From contig JAZKDO010000005.1 in the NCBI GenBank assembly GCA_040387555.1, positions 496,001 to 560,000 of the forward strand: DNA of 64,000 nt, in the 5' to 3' direction. Source of the stretch: UBA4416 sp040387555 (GTDB taxonomy: Bacteria; Bacteroidota; Bacteroidia; B-17B0; Aurantibacillaceae). Below the pieces are notes generated by a model that ran no database searches, was not told the origin of the DNA, and saw only the letters and a list, made by a program, of their open reading frames with translations. Each line of letters opens with the position of its first letter. Position 1 is the stretch's first letter. Of this stretch, positions 36,601 to 44,565 are shown in pieces. A program made the position numbers and the translations under genes.

Positions 36601-36885
36601 ACTTTCAAATTTCATGCGATGTAAAATAGATTTTACAAATTGAGGTGCATTATTTTCAGTTTTAGCTTTACTGTAAATGCCATTAACTATTTTCAATGCC
36701 GATTCAGTTAATCCTTTTGCCTCACAGCTATCAACTCTTTTCCATAATTTTTCGTAATTATCGTCTTTATTAAAATTTAATTGCGATTCAGTTTTTTTTG
36801 TAAAAGTGGTGGAGAAAAATCCCAGAGAAACAAGGGCTGTTGCAATCATCAGGGGAACAACAGTCATTAAGTTTTTAATTTTCAT
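30679..36885 (-). CDS. bacterial alpha-2-macroglobulin family protein with thioester
   Basis: 2068 residues. An N-terminal signal/anchor helix (about 7-27, no lipobox) is followed by a helical repeat-like region to about 380 (TPR-like, typical of Bacteroidota forms). An MG2 domain begins near 620 (AIYRPGQTVYFKS). A hydrophilic low-complexity stretch spans about 1195-1285 (EESEKKADKDLE), then an A2M domain (FFFPQLQTNEKGEI). The thioester motif CAEQ sits at Cys1521-Gln1524 inside YPYECAEQTF, and the thioester helical domain continues to about 1850. Such proteins trap attacking proteases in the periplasm or at the surface. YdcF lies upstream on the same strand; there is no penicillin-binding protein partner. 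Confidence 0.93.
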   Translation of the reverse strand: MKIKNLMTVVPLMIATALVSLGFFSTTFTKKTESQLNFNKDDNYEKLWKRVDSCEAKGLTESALKIVNGIYSKAKTENNAPQFVKSILHRMKFESYKEEYSLEKSIFKLQDEANAAKFPIKPVLQNILADAFYQYFQNNRWKFYNRTTTVNFKNDDIQTWDLNAINYAIISNYKASLENKDSLKRTKIDLYDDILTKGTTECRQWRPTLYDFLGHRALSYFMNSEADVTRPANRFTINADEFSKPYPDFLNINITNPSDSLETKYYALKLMQDLTNFHKNDGNPNALIDIELLRLDYVHVNSQNSKKDTLYFNSLKALQTKFAKSKRVTEIDFRIASWYLQKAGEYKPLQNDTYKWYKKTAKDICENAIAKFPDSYGALECKNAISTILTKTYNITIEEVNEPGNPFRALVSAQNINKIYFKVVKSSSQELRELFRKKHGKELYEKFKSFPEVTTFSQDIENDGDFQTHNTEIKLPELPAGYYVILNSLTEDFKYNNNMTAYSTCIISDIASTERRREDGSYDFCALHRQTGEPLKSISAQIWFEHYDYKDREYKINKGPTFKTDEKGFLNVSYTSLNDKQFFIEFTNGSDTYFNNNNYYTYKPNEKNYTRVQSFIFTDRAIYRPGQTVYFKSILLESTNNQNHNLKINYPVTITFYDVNYQKVSSMNLTSNEFGTVSGSFIAPQNGLNGQMRITDGHGNVYVSVEDYKRPKFETEFNPVKGSFKLNDEVTVSGTAKAYAGNVIDGATVKYRVVRKINYPYWYWWYRTQNSGSEAEITNGETITNDTGAYSIKFKALPDESVSKTSYATYNYEVSADVTDINGETHSTKTNVQVGYQALQLSVSIEDIIEVNNSKPLRISTTNLNGVDENTKGTFRIHKLKQPQKVFRQRLWTLPDRHSLSQEEYYKSFPNDLYADESNKYKWEKESKVLEKSFDTSTKKEYDLSSELKSFTPGVYVIEALCKDKFGEEIKAYEYITVFNKNSNVIPEQSAEWFYYPKTKAEPGEKVVYILASGYPNINYLFETEHQGKPQVTKTLQASMKSNEILVEEHHRGNFAYHTSFIKYNRLYTGNNIVTVPYTNKELDIQFETFRNKLLPGQAEEWKLILKDKKGEKAAAELVAGMYDASLDAFKANNWYFNIYQNYYVSLNWTSSLARVANSIEFNELPTEYKSLPTRYYDALNYFGLGFYQNNYNGYGDGNFASESGGMLDETTMSQPKSTSAPRMMAAKEESEKKADKDLETISTGNTGLAENKNVAEGVKSGEEERKEQDGRGDLSQIKARSNFNETAFFFPQLQTNEKGEIVIKFTVPESLTKWKVMGLAHTKDLKIGKFEKEVITQKELMVQPNAPRFFREGDKLTFISKISNLSDKDLTGNAELKIYDALTDKEISSHMMEALHGKFPTIGYREFAVKKGLSTSIEWNLHVPEGYSAIKYKIVAKAGNFTDGEEQAVPVLTNRMLVTESMPMPIRSNQTKEFNFTKFINQNNGSSTLKNNSYTLEFTANPAWYAVQALPYLMEYPYECAEQTFARYYANSLATFVVNSKPKIKEIFEAWKTLSPDAFLSNLEKNQELKAVILEETPWVLQSKNESENKKRVGLLFDLNKMSQEQTQAFKKLVKKQSSNGGFVWFDGGPDDWYITQHIITGFSHLDKLGVIKARENNEVWNMITKAVAYCDNRMREEYEYMKKYSPKYKTENHLSYMAIQYLYMRSNFKDIDLAKFNKEHFDYYKKQGQTYWLQNGRYMQGMIALSLHRYEDTKTAKDILKSLKENSINNEEMGMYWKENYGYYWYEAPIEMQALMIEAFDEINNDTKAVDDLKTWLIKSKQTQHWGTTRSTTDAVYALLLKGTDWLATEPNVEITVGDIKLNPKTDKSLNAEPGTGYFKKVWHGSDIKPATMGKIKIEKKDVGVSYGAMYWHYFEQLDKITPHETPLKIKKQLFLQKNTASGPVIDPITSTTKLKPGDKIKVRIELRVDRDMSYVHMKDMRASGFEPTNVFSGYKYQDGLGYYESTRDASTNFFFSYLNKGTYVFEYPLVVNHSGDFSNGITTIQCMYAPEFTSHSEGIRVKVGK

Positions 36886-36940
36886 AAAGCGAAGTTTTGA
36901 GTTTTAGATACAGGTTGGAGGATAATTCCATAAAAAAGTT

Positions 36941-37708
36941 TTATATATAACCTTTTACTTTATACATCACAAAGCCCACAATTTCATGTATAATAAGATT
37001 CAGACTAAAAAGTGCATCTGTATTTGGGATAAAACAATAATCAAATTCAAATTTTCGTAAACCTGTGATTTTATTTGTAACATACGGTGTTAAATTTTTA
37101 TAACCGGCTTTTTGAAAAATAGCCAGTGAACGACGCATGTGAAATGATGAGGTGACTAAAAGAATAGAGCCTTTAAATTGTAAACTGTCAAGTATGCGTT
37201 TCGTATAAATGCCATTTTCATAAGTGTTTTTTGATTCATTCTCAATAATAATACTGCTGTCTGGTATTGATATGGCTTGCAAATATTTTTTGATATATGC
37301 TGCTTCTCTATGGTGAGGTTTACTAATGCTTCCCGACCCACCTGTAACTAATAATTTAGAAACGCGTTTTTTGTGATACAGCTCCAGTGTTTGAAATAAG
37401 CGGTCACCTGAATACCCAAAATCAAATCGTTTCTGTCTTTCATCAATTCTTCCCATGCCGCCTAAAACAATGGCAAGATCATATCTTGTATCTTTTAAAT
37501 AAATATCGTCATCCGTGTATTCCCATGCCCTTACTAATTCATCAACTAAAAATGAATTTGAAATCACAAACATGAATATTGTTAAGCCTAGTATCCATTT
37601 TTTATAAGTTGTATTCCACAACTTAAATAATAAATACAACAGACCAAAAAAAAGCCATATATAAGGAGTAATGAGAAAAGCCAGTATTTTGGACAGAAAA
37701 AAAAACAT
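36941..37708 (-). CDS. YdcF/SanA-like DUF218 membrane protein
   Basis: 255 residues. Two N-terminal transmembrane helices (about 3-28 and 38-57) precede a DUF218 domain. This has LAIVLGGMGR near 79, RLFQTLELYHKKRVSKLLVTGGSG, ESKNTYENGIY and LLVTSSFHMRRSLAIFQKAGY. The Gly-rich strand, the ExxxxxTxEN motif and SxxHMxRS are all conserved. Relatives (ElyC, SanA, YdcF) are linked to envelope precursor metabolism. It lies 55 bases upstream of the alpha-2-macroglobulin gene on the same strand and could share its transcript. A 275-bp divergent gap separates it from clpB. Confidence 0.88.
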   Translation of the reverse strand: MFFFLSKILAFLITPYIWLFFGLLYLLFKLWNTTYKKWILGLTIFMFVISNSFLVDELVRAWEYTDDDIYLKDTRYDLAIVLGGMGRIDERQKRFDFGYSGDRLFQTLELYHKKRVSKLLVTGGSGSISKPHHREAAYIKKYLQAISIPDSSIIIENESKNTYENGIYTKRILDSLQFKGSILLVTSSFHMRRSLAIFQKAGYKNLTPYVTNKITGLRKFEFDYCFIPNTDALFSLNLIIHEIVGFVMYKVKGYI

Positions 37709-37983
37709 AGACTAAATTAAAGAAAAAATTAAGAATGCTAATATGTTATTTCATTATTCACACGTTTCAATTGTAAGTTTCGTCAGTAAGTATGATAAAT
37801 ATCAGACAATTAGTCAACATAAGTTCTAATTTCACGACTAAATTTCAGGTATTTTCGATTGGAATTTAATTTGACAACACTTCAGAAAAATACAGTTATG
37901 AAATAGCCATGTTTACCCAACACAAACACTAATTATTAAACACGCTATACCATAGGACATAAAAAAACAAATAATTAAGACGT

Positions 37984-40578
37984 ATGAATTTAAATAATTT
38001 TACAATAAAATCGCAAGAAGCCATTCAGCAGGCCATGCAAATTGCTACAATTAATGGTAACCAGGCAATTGAAAATGGCCATATTCTGAAAGGAATTTTA
38101 GAAGTTGATGAAAATGTTACGCCTTTTATATTAAAGAAGCTTGGAGTTAATCAATCTGTTTTCTCTAAAACTGTTGACGCTATAGTTAATTCATATCCGA
38201 AAGTAAGCGGAGGACAACCTTATTTATCAAATTCAGCAAACCAATCTGTTGCTAAAGCCACTAATTATTTAAAAGAATTTAAGGATGAGTATGTTTCTAT
38301 AGAGCATTTATTATTAGGGATATTGGGAAGTAATGACTCAGTTTCTCAGTTATTAAAAGATAATGGAATTAAAGAAAAAGAATTGAAGGCAGCTATTAAC
38401 GAATTACGAAAAGGTTCTAACGTAACCAGTCAGTCTGCCGAAGAAACTTATAACTCATTAAATAAATATGCCATTAATTTAAATACACAAGCACGAAACG
38501 GAAAATTAGATCCTGTTATTGGACGGGACGAAGAGATCAGGAGAGTTCTTCAGATTTTATCCAGGCGTACGAAAAATAATCCAATTCTCGTTGGTGAACC
38601 CGGTGTTGGGAAGACAGCTATTGCCGAAGGATTGGCGCATCGCATTATTTCTGGTGATGTTCCGGATAATTTAAAATCAAAGCAGGTATATGCTTTGGAT
38701 ATGGGGGCATTAATTGCTGGCGCTAAGTATAAAGGTGAATTTGAAGAACGTTTAAAATCAGTTGTAAAAGAAGTTATTGGAAGTGATGGTGACGTGGTTT
38801 TATTTATTGATGAAATCCATACGCTTGTAGGAGCGGGTGGGGGAGAAGGAGCCATGGATGCCGCAAATATTTTGAAACCTGCTTTAGCACGTGGTGAACT
38901 AAGAGCGATAGGTGCTACAACATTGAATGAATACCAAAAATACTTTGAAAAAGATAAAGCGCTGGAGCGACGCTTTCAAAAGGTAATGGTGAATGAACCA
39001 AGTGAAGAAGATGCTATTTCTATATTGAGAGGAATTAAAGAAAAATACGAAGCGCATCATAAAGTGCGCATCAAAGACGAAACAATCATTGCTGCTGTTG
39101 AATTATCACAGCGTTATATAAGCGATCGTTTTTTGCCTGATAAAGCAATTGATTTAATGGATGAAGCGGCTTCTAAACTACGTATGCAGATTAATTCCAT
39201 GCCTATTGAATTGGACGAATTAGAACGCAAAATCATGCAGCTTGAAATTGAACGGGAAGCCATGAAACGTGAAAATGAAGATGCAAAGGTAGAAGCTTTA
39301 AATAAAGAGTTAGCCGACTACAATGATAGACGCATTGCGTTAAAAGCAAAGTGGCAAAGTGAGAAAGAAGCTATTGAAGGTGTACAGAAAGTTAAAGCAC
39401 AAATAGAAGATTATAAACACGAGGCTTCTAATTATGAGAAACAAGGTGATTTCGGGAAAGTAGCTGAAATACGGTATGGTAAAATTCAGGAAGCTGAGGC
39501 GCAACTCAAGTCTTTGGAAGAGAAGTTAAGCGAAGCTAAAGCAAGTGGCTCTCAATTATTGAAGGAGGAAGTTGATAGCGAAGATATTGCTGATGTAATC
39601 GCAGCTTGGACAGGAATTCCCGTTTCAAGAATGCTGCAGAGCGAACGTGAAAAATTATTATTATTGGAAGACGAGTTACACAAAAGAGTTGTTGGTCAAC
39701 ACCAGGCGATTGAAGCTATTTCGGATGCCGTAAGAAGAAGTCGCGCAGGGTTACAGGACGCAAAGAAGCCAATTGGTTCATTTATTTTCCTGGGAACAAC
39801 AGGTGTTGGTAAAACAGAGTTAGCAAAAGCTTTGGCAGATTATTTATTCAATAATGAAAACGCCATGACCCGAATTGATATGAGTGAGTACCAGGAGCGC
39901 CATGCAGTGAGTCGTTTAATAGGTGCACCTCCGGGATACGTTGGTTTTGATGAAGGAGGTCAATTGACAGAAGCAGTAAGAAGAAGGCCATATTCGGTGA
40001 TCTTATTAGATGAAATTGAGAAAGCACATCCGGATGTATTTAATATTTTATTGCAGGTGTTGGATGACGGCCGCTTAACTGATAACAAAGGCAGAACGGT
40101 TAATTTTAAGAATACGATCATTATTATGACTTCTAATATCGGATCCCATTTGATACAGGAAAACTTTGATATCCTTGATGAATTCAATAAAGATGAAGTG
40201 CTTGCAAAAACAAAATCAGAAGTTTTTGAGTTACTAAAGAAAACAATTCGTCCAGAGTTCCTGAATAGAATTGATGAAGTGATCATGTTTGAACCATTGA
40301 ACAGAGATGATGTAAATAATATTGTCAAAATTCAGTTCAAACAAATTGCAGACCGTTTAGCAGAACAACATATTTCAATTTCAGCAACAGATGAGGCTAT
40401 TGATTGGCTGGCTCAATTAGGCTACGATCCTCATTACGGGGCAAGACCTGTAAAGCGTGTGTTGCAAAAGAATATTTTAAATGAATTGTCCAAGCAATTG
40501 TTGGCCAATACGATAAATAAAGAGAAAGAAATTGTGGTGGATATGATTGATAATAAATTTATCTTCTTAAATAAATAA
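37984..40578 (+). CDS. clpB: ATP-dependent disaggregase ClpB
   Basis: 864 residues, the full-length ClpB layout. The Clp N domain has two repeats (residues 1-150). NBD1 has Walker A GEPGVGKT at 204-211 and LFIDEIHTLVGAGG. The coiled-coil middle domain (about 410-530), absent from ClpA/ClpC, marks it as ClpB. NBD2 has Walker A GTTGVGKT at 604-611, GYVGFDEGGQLTEAVRRRPYSV, and a C-terminal GYDPHYGARPVKR. It rescues aggregated proteins with DnaK. No CIRCE element is visible upstream, and the promoter is not obvious within the 275-bp gap. Ends in a hairpin terminator. Confidence 0.98.
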   Translation: MNLNNFTIKSQEAIQQAMQIATINGNQAIENGHILKGILEVDENVTPFILKKLGVNQSVFSKTVDAIVNSYPKVSGGQPYLSNSANQSVAKATNYLKEFKDEYVSIEHLLLGILGSNDSVSQLLKDNGIKEKELKAAINELRKGSNVTSQSAEETYNSLNKYAINLNTQARNGKLDPVIGRDEEIRRVLQILSRRTKNNPILVGEPGVGKTAIAEGLAHRIISGDVPDNLKSKQVYALDMGALIAGAKYKGEFEERLKSVVKEVIGSDGDVVLFIDEIHTLVGAGGGEGAMDAANILKPALARGELRAIGATTLNEYQKYFEKDKALERRFQKVMVNEPSEEDAISILRGIKEKYEAHHKVRIKDETIIAAVELSQRYISDRFLPDKAIDLMDEAASKLRMQINSMPIELDELERKIMQLEIEREAMKRENEDAKVEALNKELADYNDRRIALKAKWQSEKEAIEGVQKVKAQIEDYKHEASNYEKQGDFGKVAEIRYGKIQEAEAQLKSLEEKLSEAKASGSQLLKEEVDSEDIADVIAAWTGIPVSRMLQSEREKLLLLEDELHKRVVGQHQAIEAISDAVRRSRAGLQDAKKPIGSFIFLGTTGVGKTELAKALADYLFNNENAMTRIDMSEYQERHAVSRLIGAPPGYVGFDEGGQLTEAVRRRPYSVILLDEIEKAHPDVFNILLQVLDDGRLTDNKGRTVNFKNTIIIMTSNIGSHLIQENFDILDEFNKDEVLAKTKSEVFELLKKTIRPEFLNRIDEVIMFEPLNRDDVNNIVKIQFKQIADRLAEQHISISATDEAIDWLAQLGYDPHYGARPVKRVLQKNILNELSKQLLANTINKEKEIVVDMIDNKFIFLNK

Positions 40579-40607
40579 AAAAGACCTTCATAACGAAGGC
40601 TCTTTTG
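40579..40607 (+). terminator. terminator after clpB
   Basis: AAAAGACCTTC pairs with GAAGGCTCTTTT around ATAAC, with one bulged C in the right arm. Directly follows the clpB stop codon. Confidence 0.7.
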
Positions 40608-40645
40608 CTTTTAGAATAGAATACTGATTTGTACTGAGTTAAGAA

Positions 40646-42004
40646 TTATTTCTCTCGTAATTTTATATATACCAATTCAATTTTTTTTAATTCATCGTAG
40701 GATGGGTGTTCAGTTTCAGACTGCGAGGTTAGTCTTTCATTGTCCATCAGGATGGCAACCGGATATTTATGTTTGAGATCGGTGAATTTTGTTGTTTTTG
40801 GTTTCAGGATAAACATATTTCCCTTAGTCCCATCTTCATCAAAGATCTCAACCAGATAGGTAACTACGTCGTTTTTTAAAAAATATTTTTTAATCACTCG
40901 CGCACGCCTTTCTTTTTTTAGAGTTTGCTGTTCGTCTACCGGGCAGATGAGAATCTCTTTACCGAGAAATTGAAGAAACCTGAATTCTTTTTCGTTTTCA
41001 CCTCTTATTTTTATAGGTAAGCCTAGAAACAAAATGTCTTCATCATCATTCTTTGTGAAATGAAAAGGAAGCTGTAATCTTACTTTTAAATATTTGCCTT
41101 TATTAATCCTTAAACGGCTTGTTCTCAGCGCAACAATTATTAATAGGAATCCTTCCTGAAGAATGTTTTTTGAAATTTCAGTTAATGCGAAAATCCAGTC
41201 CTTGTAGTAATAGGCATATATAAATTCAACGATCACAATTATTAAATACCATATAAATATGGTGGAGTATAATTTTGTGGTTGATCCTATCTTTTCATAA
41301 CTAAAGAAGGGTGAAAAATTAATGGAGTTATTAATCATTTGCATCCAGAAATTAATTCCAATCAGATAGATTAAACTTGATAGCAGTGGAGTAAAATCGC
41401 CTAAAAAAGACTGGGTTAGAAAAAAATCAAAAAGACCATGGGATAAGATAGCTATTCCTACCCCGGAAAATGCATTTAAATATTTGTTCCCTTTGTTAAA
41501 AACCTCACTGCGGTAAATGCCATACACGCAAATACTTGTATTGATAATATGAACCAGGCAGCTTATAAAAGAGCGTCCGGTAATAATTTGAGAGCCGTAA
41601 TTATGATAGTAAATAAAATTTTCCCTCACTGAAAATCCTAAAGCAACAATACCTGCAAATACTAAATAGTCAATAGGTTCATTAATTCTTTTTTTAAGAA
41701 ACTTAAAAGCTATAAACACACCAAGAAGTTTTGAAAGCTCTTCGGCCATGCCAACCCCAAAAAGTGAATAAATGAAATCATTTGTAAAATCACCATTGAT
41801 CTTGAAATCCAGTAAACCAAATCCATAGTAAATCCATAAAGTAAGACTTGGTGTTAAGAAGCCAATAACAAAGGCAACAATAACATCTCTCGTGCGTTCT
41901 CCTTCTAATAGATCTATACGCTTAAAATAATTTAGCCATAACATAGCGCCGCAAATAGACCCAAGTATGGGGAATATTAAATAAATCTGTTGAGCGGTTA
42001 GCAT
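40646..42004 (-). CDS. PrsW-family glutamic intramembrane protease with extra C-terminal domain
   Basis: 452 residues. About eight transmembrane helices occupy residues 1-290. The PrsW active-site positions are present: Glu-Glu at 88-89 (MAEELSK), Glu128 (RENFIYY), His152 and His189 (LSHGLFDFF). PrsW clips membrane-bound anti-sigma factors or other membrane proteins. Residues about 300-452 are a soluble, charged extension with beta strands (LKVRLQLPFHFTKNDDEDIL, VVTYLVEIFDEDGTKGNMF) that most PrsW proteins lack. No anti-sigma/sigma pair is nearby. ATG at 42002-42004, 61 bases downstream of the dnaA stop, with a terminator between them. Confidence 0.83.
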   Translation of the reverse strand: MLTAQQIYLIFPILGSICGAMLWLNYFKRIDLLEGERTRDVIVAFVIGFLTPSLTLWIYYGFGLLDFKINGDFTNDFIYSLFGVGMAEELSKLLGVFIAFKFLKKRINEPIDYLVFAGIVALGFSVRENFIYYHNYGSQIITGRSFISCLVHIINTSICVYGIYRSEVFNKGNKYLNAFSGVGIAILSHGLFDFFLTQSFLGDFTPLLSSLIYLIGINFWMQMINNSINFSPFFSYEKIGSTTKLYSTIFIWYLIIVIVEFIYAYYYKDWIFALTEISKNILQEGFLLIIVALRTSRLRINKGKYLKVRLQLPFHFTKNDDEDILFLGLPIKIRGENEKEFRFLQFLGKEILICPVDEQQTLKKERRARVIKKYFLKNDVVTYLVEIFDEDGTKGNMFILKPKTTKFTDLKHKYPVAILMDNERLTSQSETEHPSYDELKKIELVYIKLREK

Positions 42005-42011
42005 ATGATTT

Positions 42012-42044
42012 AAAAAAAAATCCCTAAGCTATTAGCGAAGGGAT
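42012..42044 (-). terminator. terminator after dnaA
   Basis: On the minus strand ATCCCT pairs with AGGGAT and an inner GCT-AAT-AGC stem stacks on it, followed by a run of eight or more T. It ends dnaA transcription just before the PrsW-like gene. Confidence 0.75.
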
Positions 42045-42065
42045 CTTAGATTTTTATAGGAGTAA

Positions 42066-43496
42066 TTAGTTATTGATGCTGATCTTTTTATCTAACTCCT
42101 CGATATACGCTTTAAATCGCTTATCAGTATCCATTAAGTTATTTACCGTACGGCAAGCGTGTAACACAGTAGCGTGGTCTTTTCCACCGCAGTGCATTCC
42201 AATAGTAGCTAAAGAAGACTTAGTCATACACTTGGCAAAATACATAGCGATCTGACGAGCCTGAACTACTTCACGTTTACGTGTTTTGGATTTCATTAAA
42301 TCAATGTTCAGATCAAAATAATCACAAACTACTTTTTGGATATAATCAATAGAAACTTCGCGTGCAGTTGACTTAACAAATTTGTCAATCATCTGTTTTG
42401 CTAATTCTAATGTAATTGTTTTCTTGTTTAAAGAAGATTGAGCTAATAATGAAATTAAAGCACCTTCTAATTCACGTACGTTAGATGTTATGCTATACGC
42501 TAAGTATTCGCAAACCTCTTTTGGTAGTTGAATGCCTTCGTTATAAACTTTCTTTTCAAGGATAGCTATACGTGTTTCTAAACCCGGAGTTTGCAAGTCA
42601 GCACTTAATCCCCATTTGAAACGTGATAATAAACGTTGTTCAATTCCTTGCATTTCTACAGGTGCTCTATCAGCCGTTAAGATGATCTGTTTTCCTAATT
42701 GGTGCAAGTGATTGAAGATATGGAAGAATACATCCTGAGTTTTCTCTTTTCCTGCTAAGTATTGAATATCATCAATAATTAATGTATCGATCATTTGGTA
42801 AAAATGAACAAAATCATTTTGATTATTGTTTTTGATGGAATCAATAAATTGTGCAATAAATTTTTCTGATTGAACGTAAAGAACAGTTTTGTTTGGGAAG
42901 TTCTTTTTGATATCAATACCAATTGCCTGAGCTAAATGAGTTTTTCCTAAACCAACACCGCCGTATAACAACAAAGGGTTAAATGCAGTACCACCTGGCT
43001 TTTGAGAAACTGCATAACCAGCTGAACGCGCTAAACGGTTACAGTCACCTTCAACAAAATTATCGAAGCAATAGTTTGGATTTAATTGAGATTCAACGGA
43101 AACTTTTTTAAGTCCTGGAATAATAAATGGATTTCTGATCGATCCACTATCTATTGGCATCGAAACAGGATTGTTTCTTAAATTCGTGTTGATGTTTGGA
43201 ACTTTAAGCATTACTGCTTTTTCAGATTTACCTGTTCCGTTATCCATTACAATGCTGTATTCAATTCTTCCTTCTGCACCTAATTCTTTGCGGATTACTT
43301 TCTTAATAATTGTAATATAGTGTTCTTCTAACCATTCATAAAAAAACTGTGAGGGAACTTGAATGTTTAAAACATTGTCTTGAATTTTAATTGCTTTGAT
43401 AGGATCAAACCAAGTTGCAAAATTTTGAGGGCTTACGTTATCTTGAATTACCCTTAAGCAATTCTTCCACACTGTTTCAGCTGACTTTTCCTTCAT
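42066..43496 (-). CDS. dnaA: chromosomal replication initiator DnaA
   Basis: 476 residues with all four domains. Domain I is at 1-85 (VWKNCLRVIQDNVSPQNFATWF), followed by a linker to about 140. The AAA+ domain has Walker A GGVGLGKT at 179-186, Walker B TLIIDDIQYLAGKEKTQ and an Arg-finger region LLSRFKWGLS. Domain IV ends with the DNA-binding signature CGGKDHATVLHACRTV. It binds DnaA boxes at oriC and opens the duplex. No dnaN or recF neighbours are present, as is common in Bacteroidota, and I see no cluster of TTATCCACA boxes on either side. ATG at 43494-43496. Confidence 0.98.
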   Translation of the reverse strand: MKEKSAETVWKNCLRVIQDNVSPQNFATWFDPIKAIKIQDNVLNIQVPSQFFYEWLEEHYITIIKKVIRKELGAEGRIEYSIVMDNGTGKSEKAVMLKVPNINTNLRNNPVSMPIDSGSIRNPFIIPGLKKVSVESQLNPNYCFDNFVEGDCNRLARSAGYAVSQKPGGTAFNPLLLYGGVGLGKTHLAQAIGIDIKKNFPNKTVLYVQSEKFIAQFIDSIKNNNQNDFVHFYQMIDTLIIDDIQYLAGKEKTQDVFFHIFNHLHQLGKQIILTADRAPVEMQGIEQRLLSRFKWGLSADLQTPGLETRIAILEKKVYNEGIQLPKEVCEYLAYSITSNVRELEGALISLLAQSSLNKKTITLELAKQMIDKFVKSTAREVSIDYIQKVVCDYFDLNIDLMKSKTRKREVVQARQIAMYFAKCMTKSSLATIGMHCGGKDHATVLHACRTVNNLMDTDKRFKAYIEELDKKISINN

Positions 43497-43635
43497 AGTA
43501 TTAAATAAGTTATTAAATATATAGTGTTTAGTGTTATTAACAATTCCGAGTTTGTAAATATATACTGATTATTTAATCTCACAAGGAAAATTCCAATAAA
43601 TAATTTCATAAAATTTTCGTTTACGGCTTGCTTTT

Positions 43636-44565
43636 TTAAATTTTTCTATTATTTGAATTATGTGAAATTTTTTTCTTACTATAAGAGAAGTACACATCCA
43701 ATTTACCCAGCCAAATTCCTGCCCATCCCACCTGCGTCACGTAGACTTCTTTACCTGCTCTGTTAGAGATTTTAATGGGATGTTCAAGGAATGTATGCGA
43801 ATGTCCACCAATAATTAAATCAATATTTTCTGTCTGCGGAGCCATACTCATATCACTTATTTTTTTATCGTCTTTAAATCCTAAATGTGATAATGCAATT
43901 ACATAATCACAGCCCAAATCTTGCTTCAATAATCTTGCAGTTGCATTAGCAATTGGCAGTGGATTTTGGTAGATTGTTTCCTTATACATTTTTTTATCAA
44001 CTAAGCCCTCAAGCTCAACTCCATAACCTAATACTCCAATTTTAATTCCTTGTTTTTCAAATATTTTATAAGGCAGTATTTTATCATGTAAACTCGTATT
44101 AGAAAAATCATAATTACAATTGATAAAGGCAAAATTAGCATGTGGCATTTGTTTGGTTATGTTATCTACTCCCAAATCGAAATCATGATTACCAATCGTA
44201 GTAGCATCATATTTCATCATGCTCATTAATTTGTATTCAAGCTCGCCACTATATAAATTAAAATATGGAGTACCCTGAAAAATGTCGCCAGCATCTAATA
44301 ATAATATATTATCATTCTCTTTTTTTAGTTCATCAATCACCGCAGCTCTTCTTGCAAATCCGCCTTTATTAGGAAATTTCGGATCGTTTTCAGGAAAAGG
44401 CTCTATTCGACTATGAATATCATTGGTATACAAAATAGTTAATCGTGATATATCCTTACTTTTAAGTACTTCATTTGATAATGCGGGAAACCCTGCTAAA
44501 ACAGCGGCCGTTCCTGCAAAATATTTTAAAAAATCACGCCTATTTTGATAATTGTATTCTGCCAT
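43636..44565 (-). CDS. 5'-nucleotidase-type metallophosphatase (catalytic half)
   Basis: 309 residues with a twin-arginine-like leader NRRDFLKYFAGTAAVLAG (residues 8-25). The metallophosphoesterase metal ligands are present: Asp49/His51 (TNDIHSR), Asp94 (LLDAGDIFQG), Asn126-His127-Asp128 (GNHDFD), and later His residues in ALSHLGF and GGHSHTF. Normally this domain and the substrate-binding C-terminal domain are one protein; here the C-terminal half is a separate gene just upstream with a 26-base overlap. Predicted periplasmic and acting on nucleotides. Both halves together should form the active enzyme. Confidence 0.87.
   Translation of the reverse strand: MAEYNYQNRRDFLKYFAGTAAVLAGFPALSNEVLKSKDISRLTILYTNDIHSRIEPFPENDPKFPNKGGFARRAAVIDELKKENDNILLLDAGDIFQGTPYFNLYSGELEYKLMSMMKYDATTIGNHDFDLGVDNITKQMPHANFAFINCNYDFSNTSLHDKILPYKIFEKQGIKIGVLGYGVELEGLVDKKMYKETIYQNPLPIANATARLLKQDLGCDYVIALSHLGFKDDKKISDMSMAPQTENIDLIIGGHSHTFLEHPIKISNRAGKEVYVTQVGWAGIWLGKLDVYFSYSKKKISHNSNNRKI

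Noticed and set aside
37709..37983. CIRCE or other heat-shock operator before clpB
   Set aside because: No TTAGCACTC-N9-GAGTGCTAA or close variant; only short chance palindromes (for example TGATA-AA-TATCA).
38550..38855. 101-codon minus-strand frame inside clpB
   Set aside because: Shadow of the conserved NBD1 of ClpB.
43497..43635. oriC next to dnaA
   Set aside because: AT-rich but without a cluster of DnaA boxes; left as an open question in the findings.
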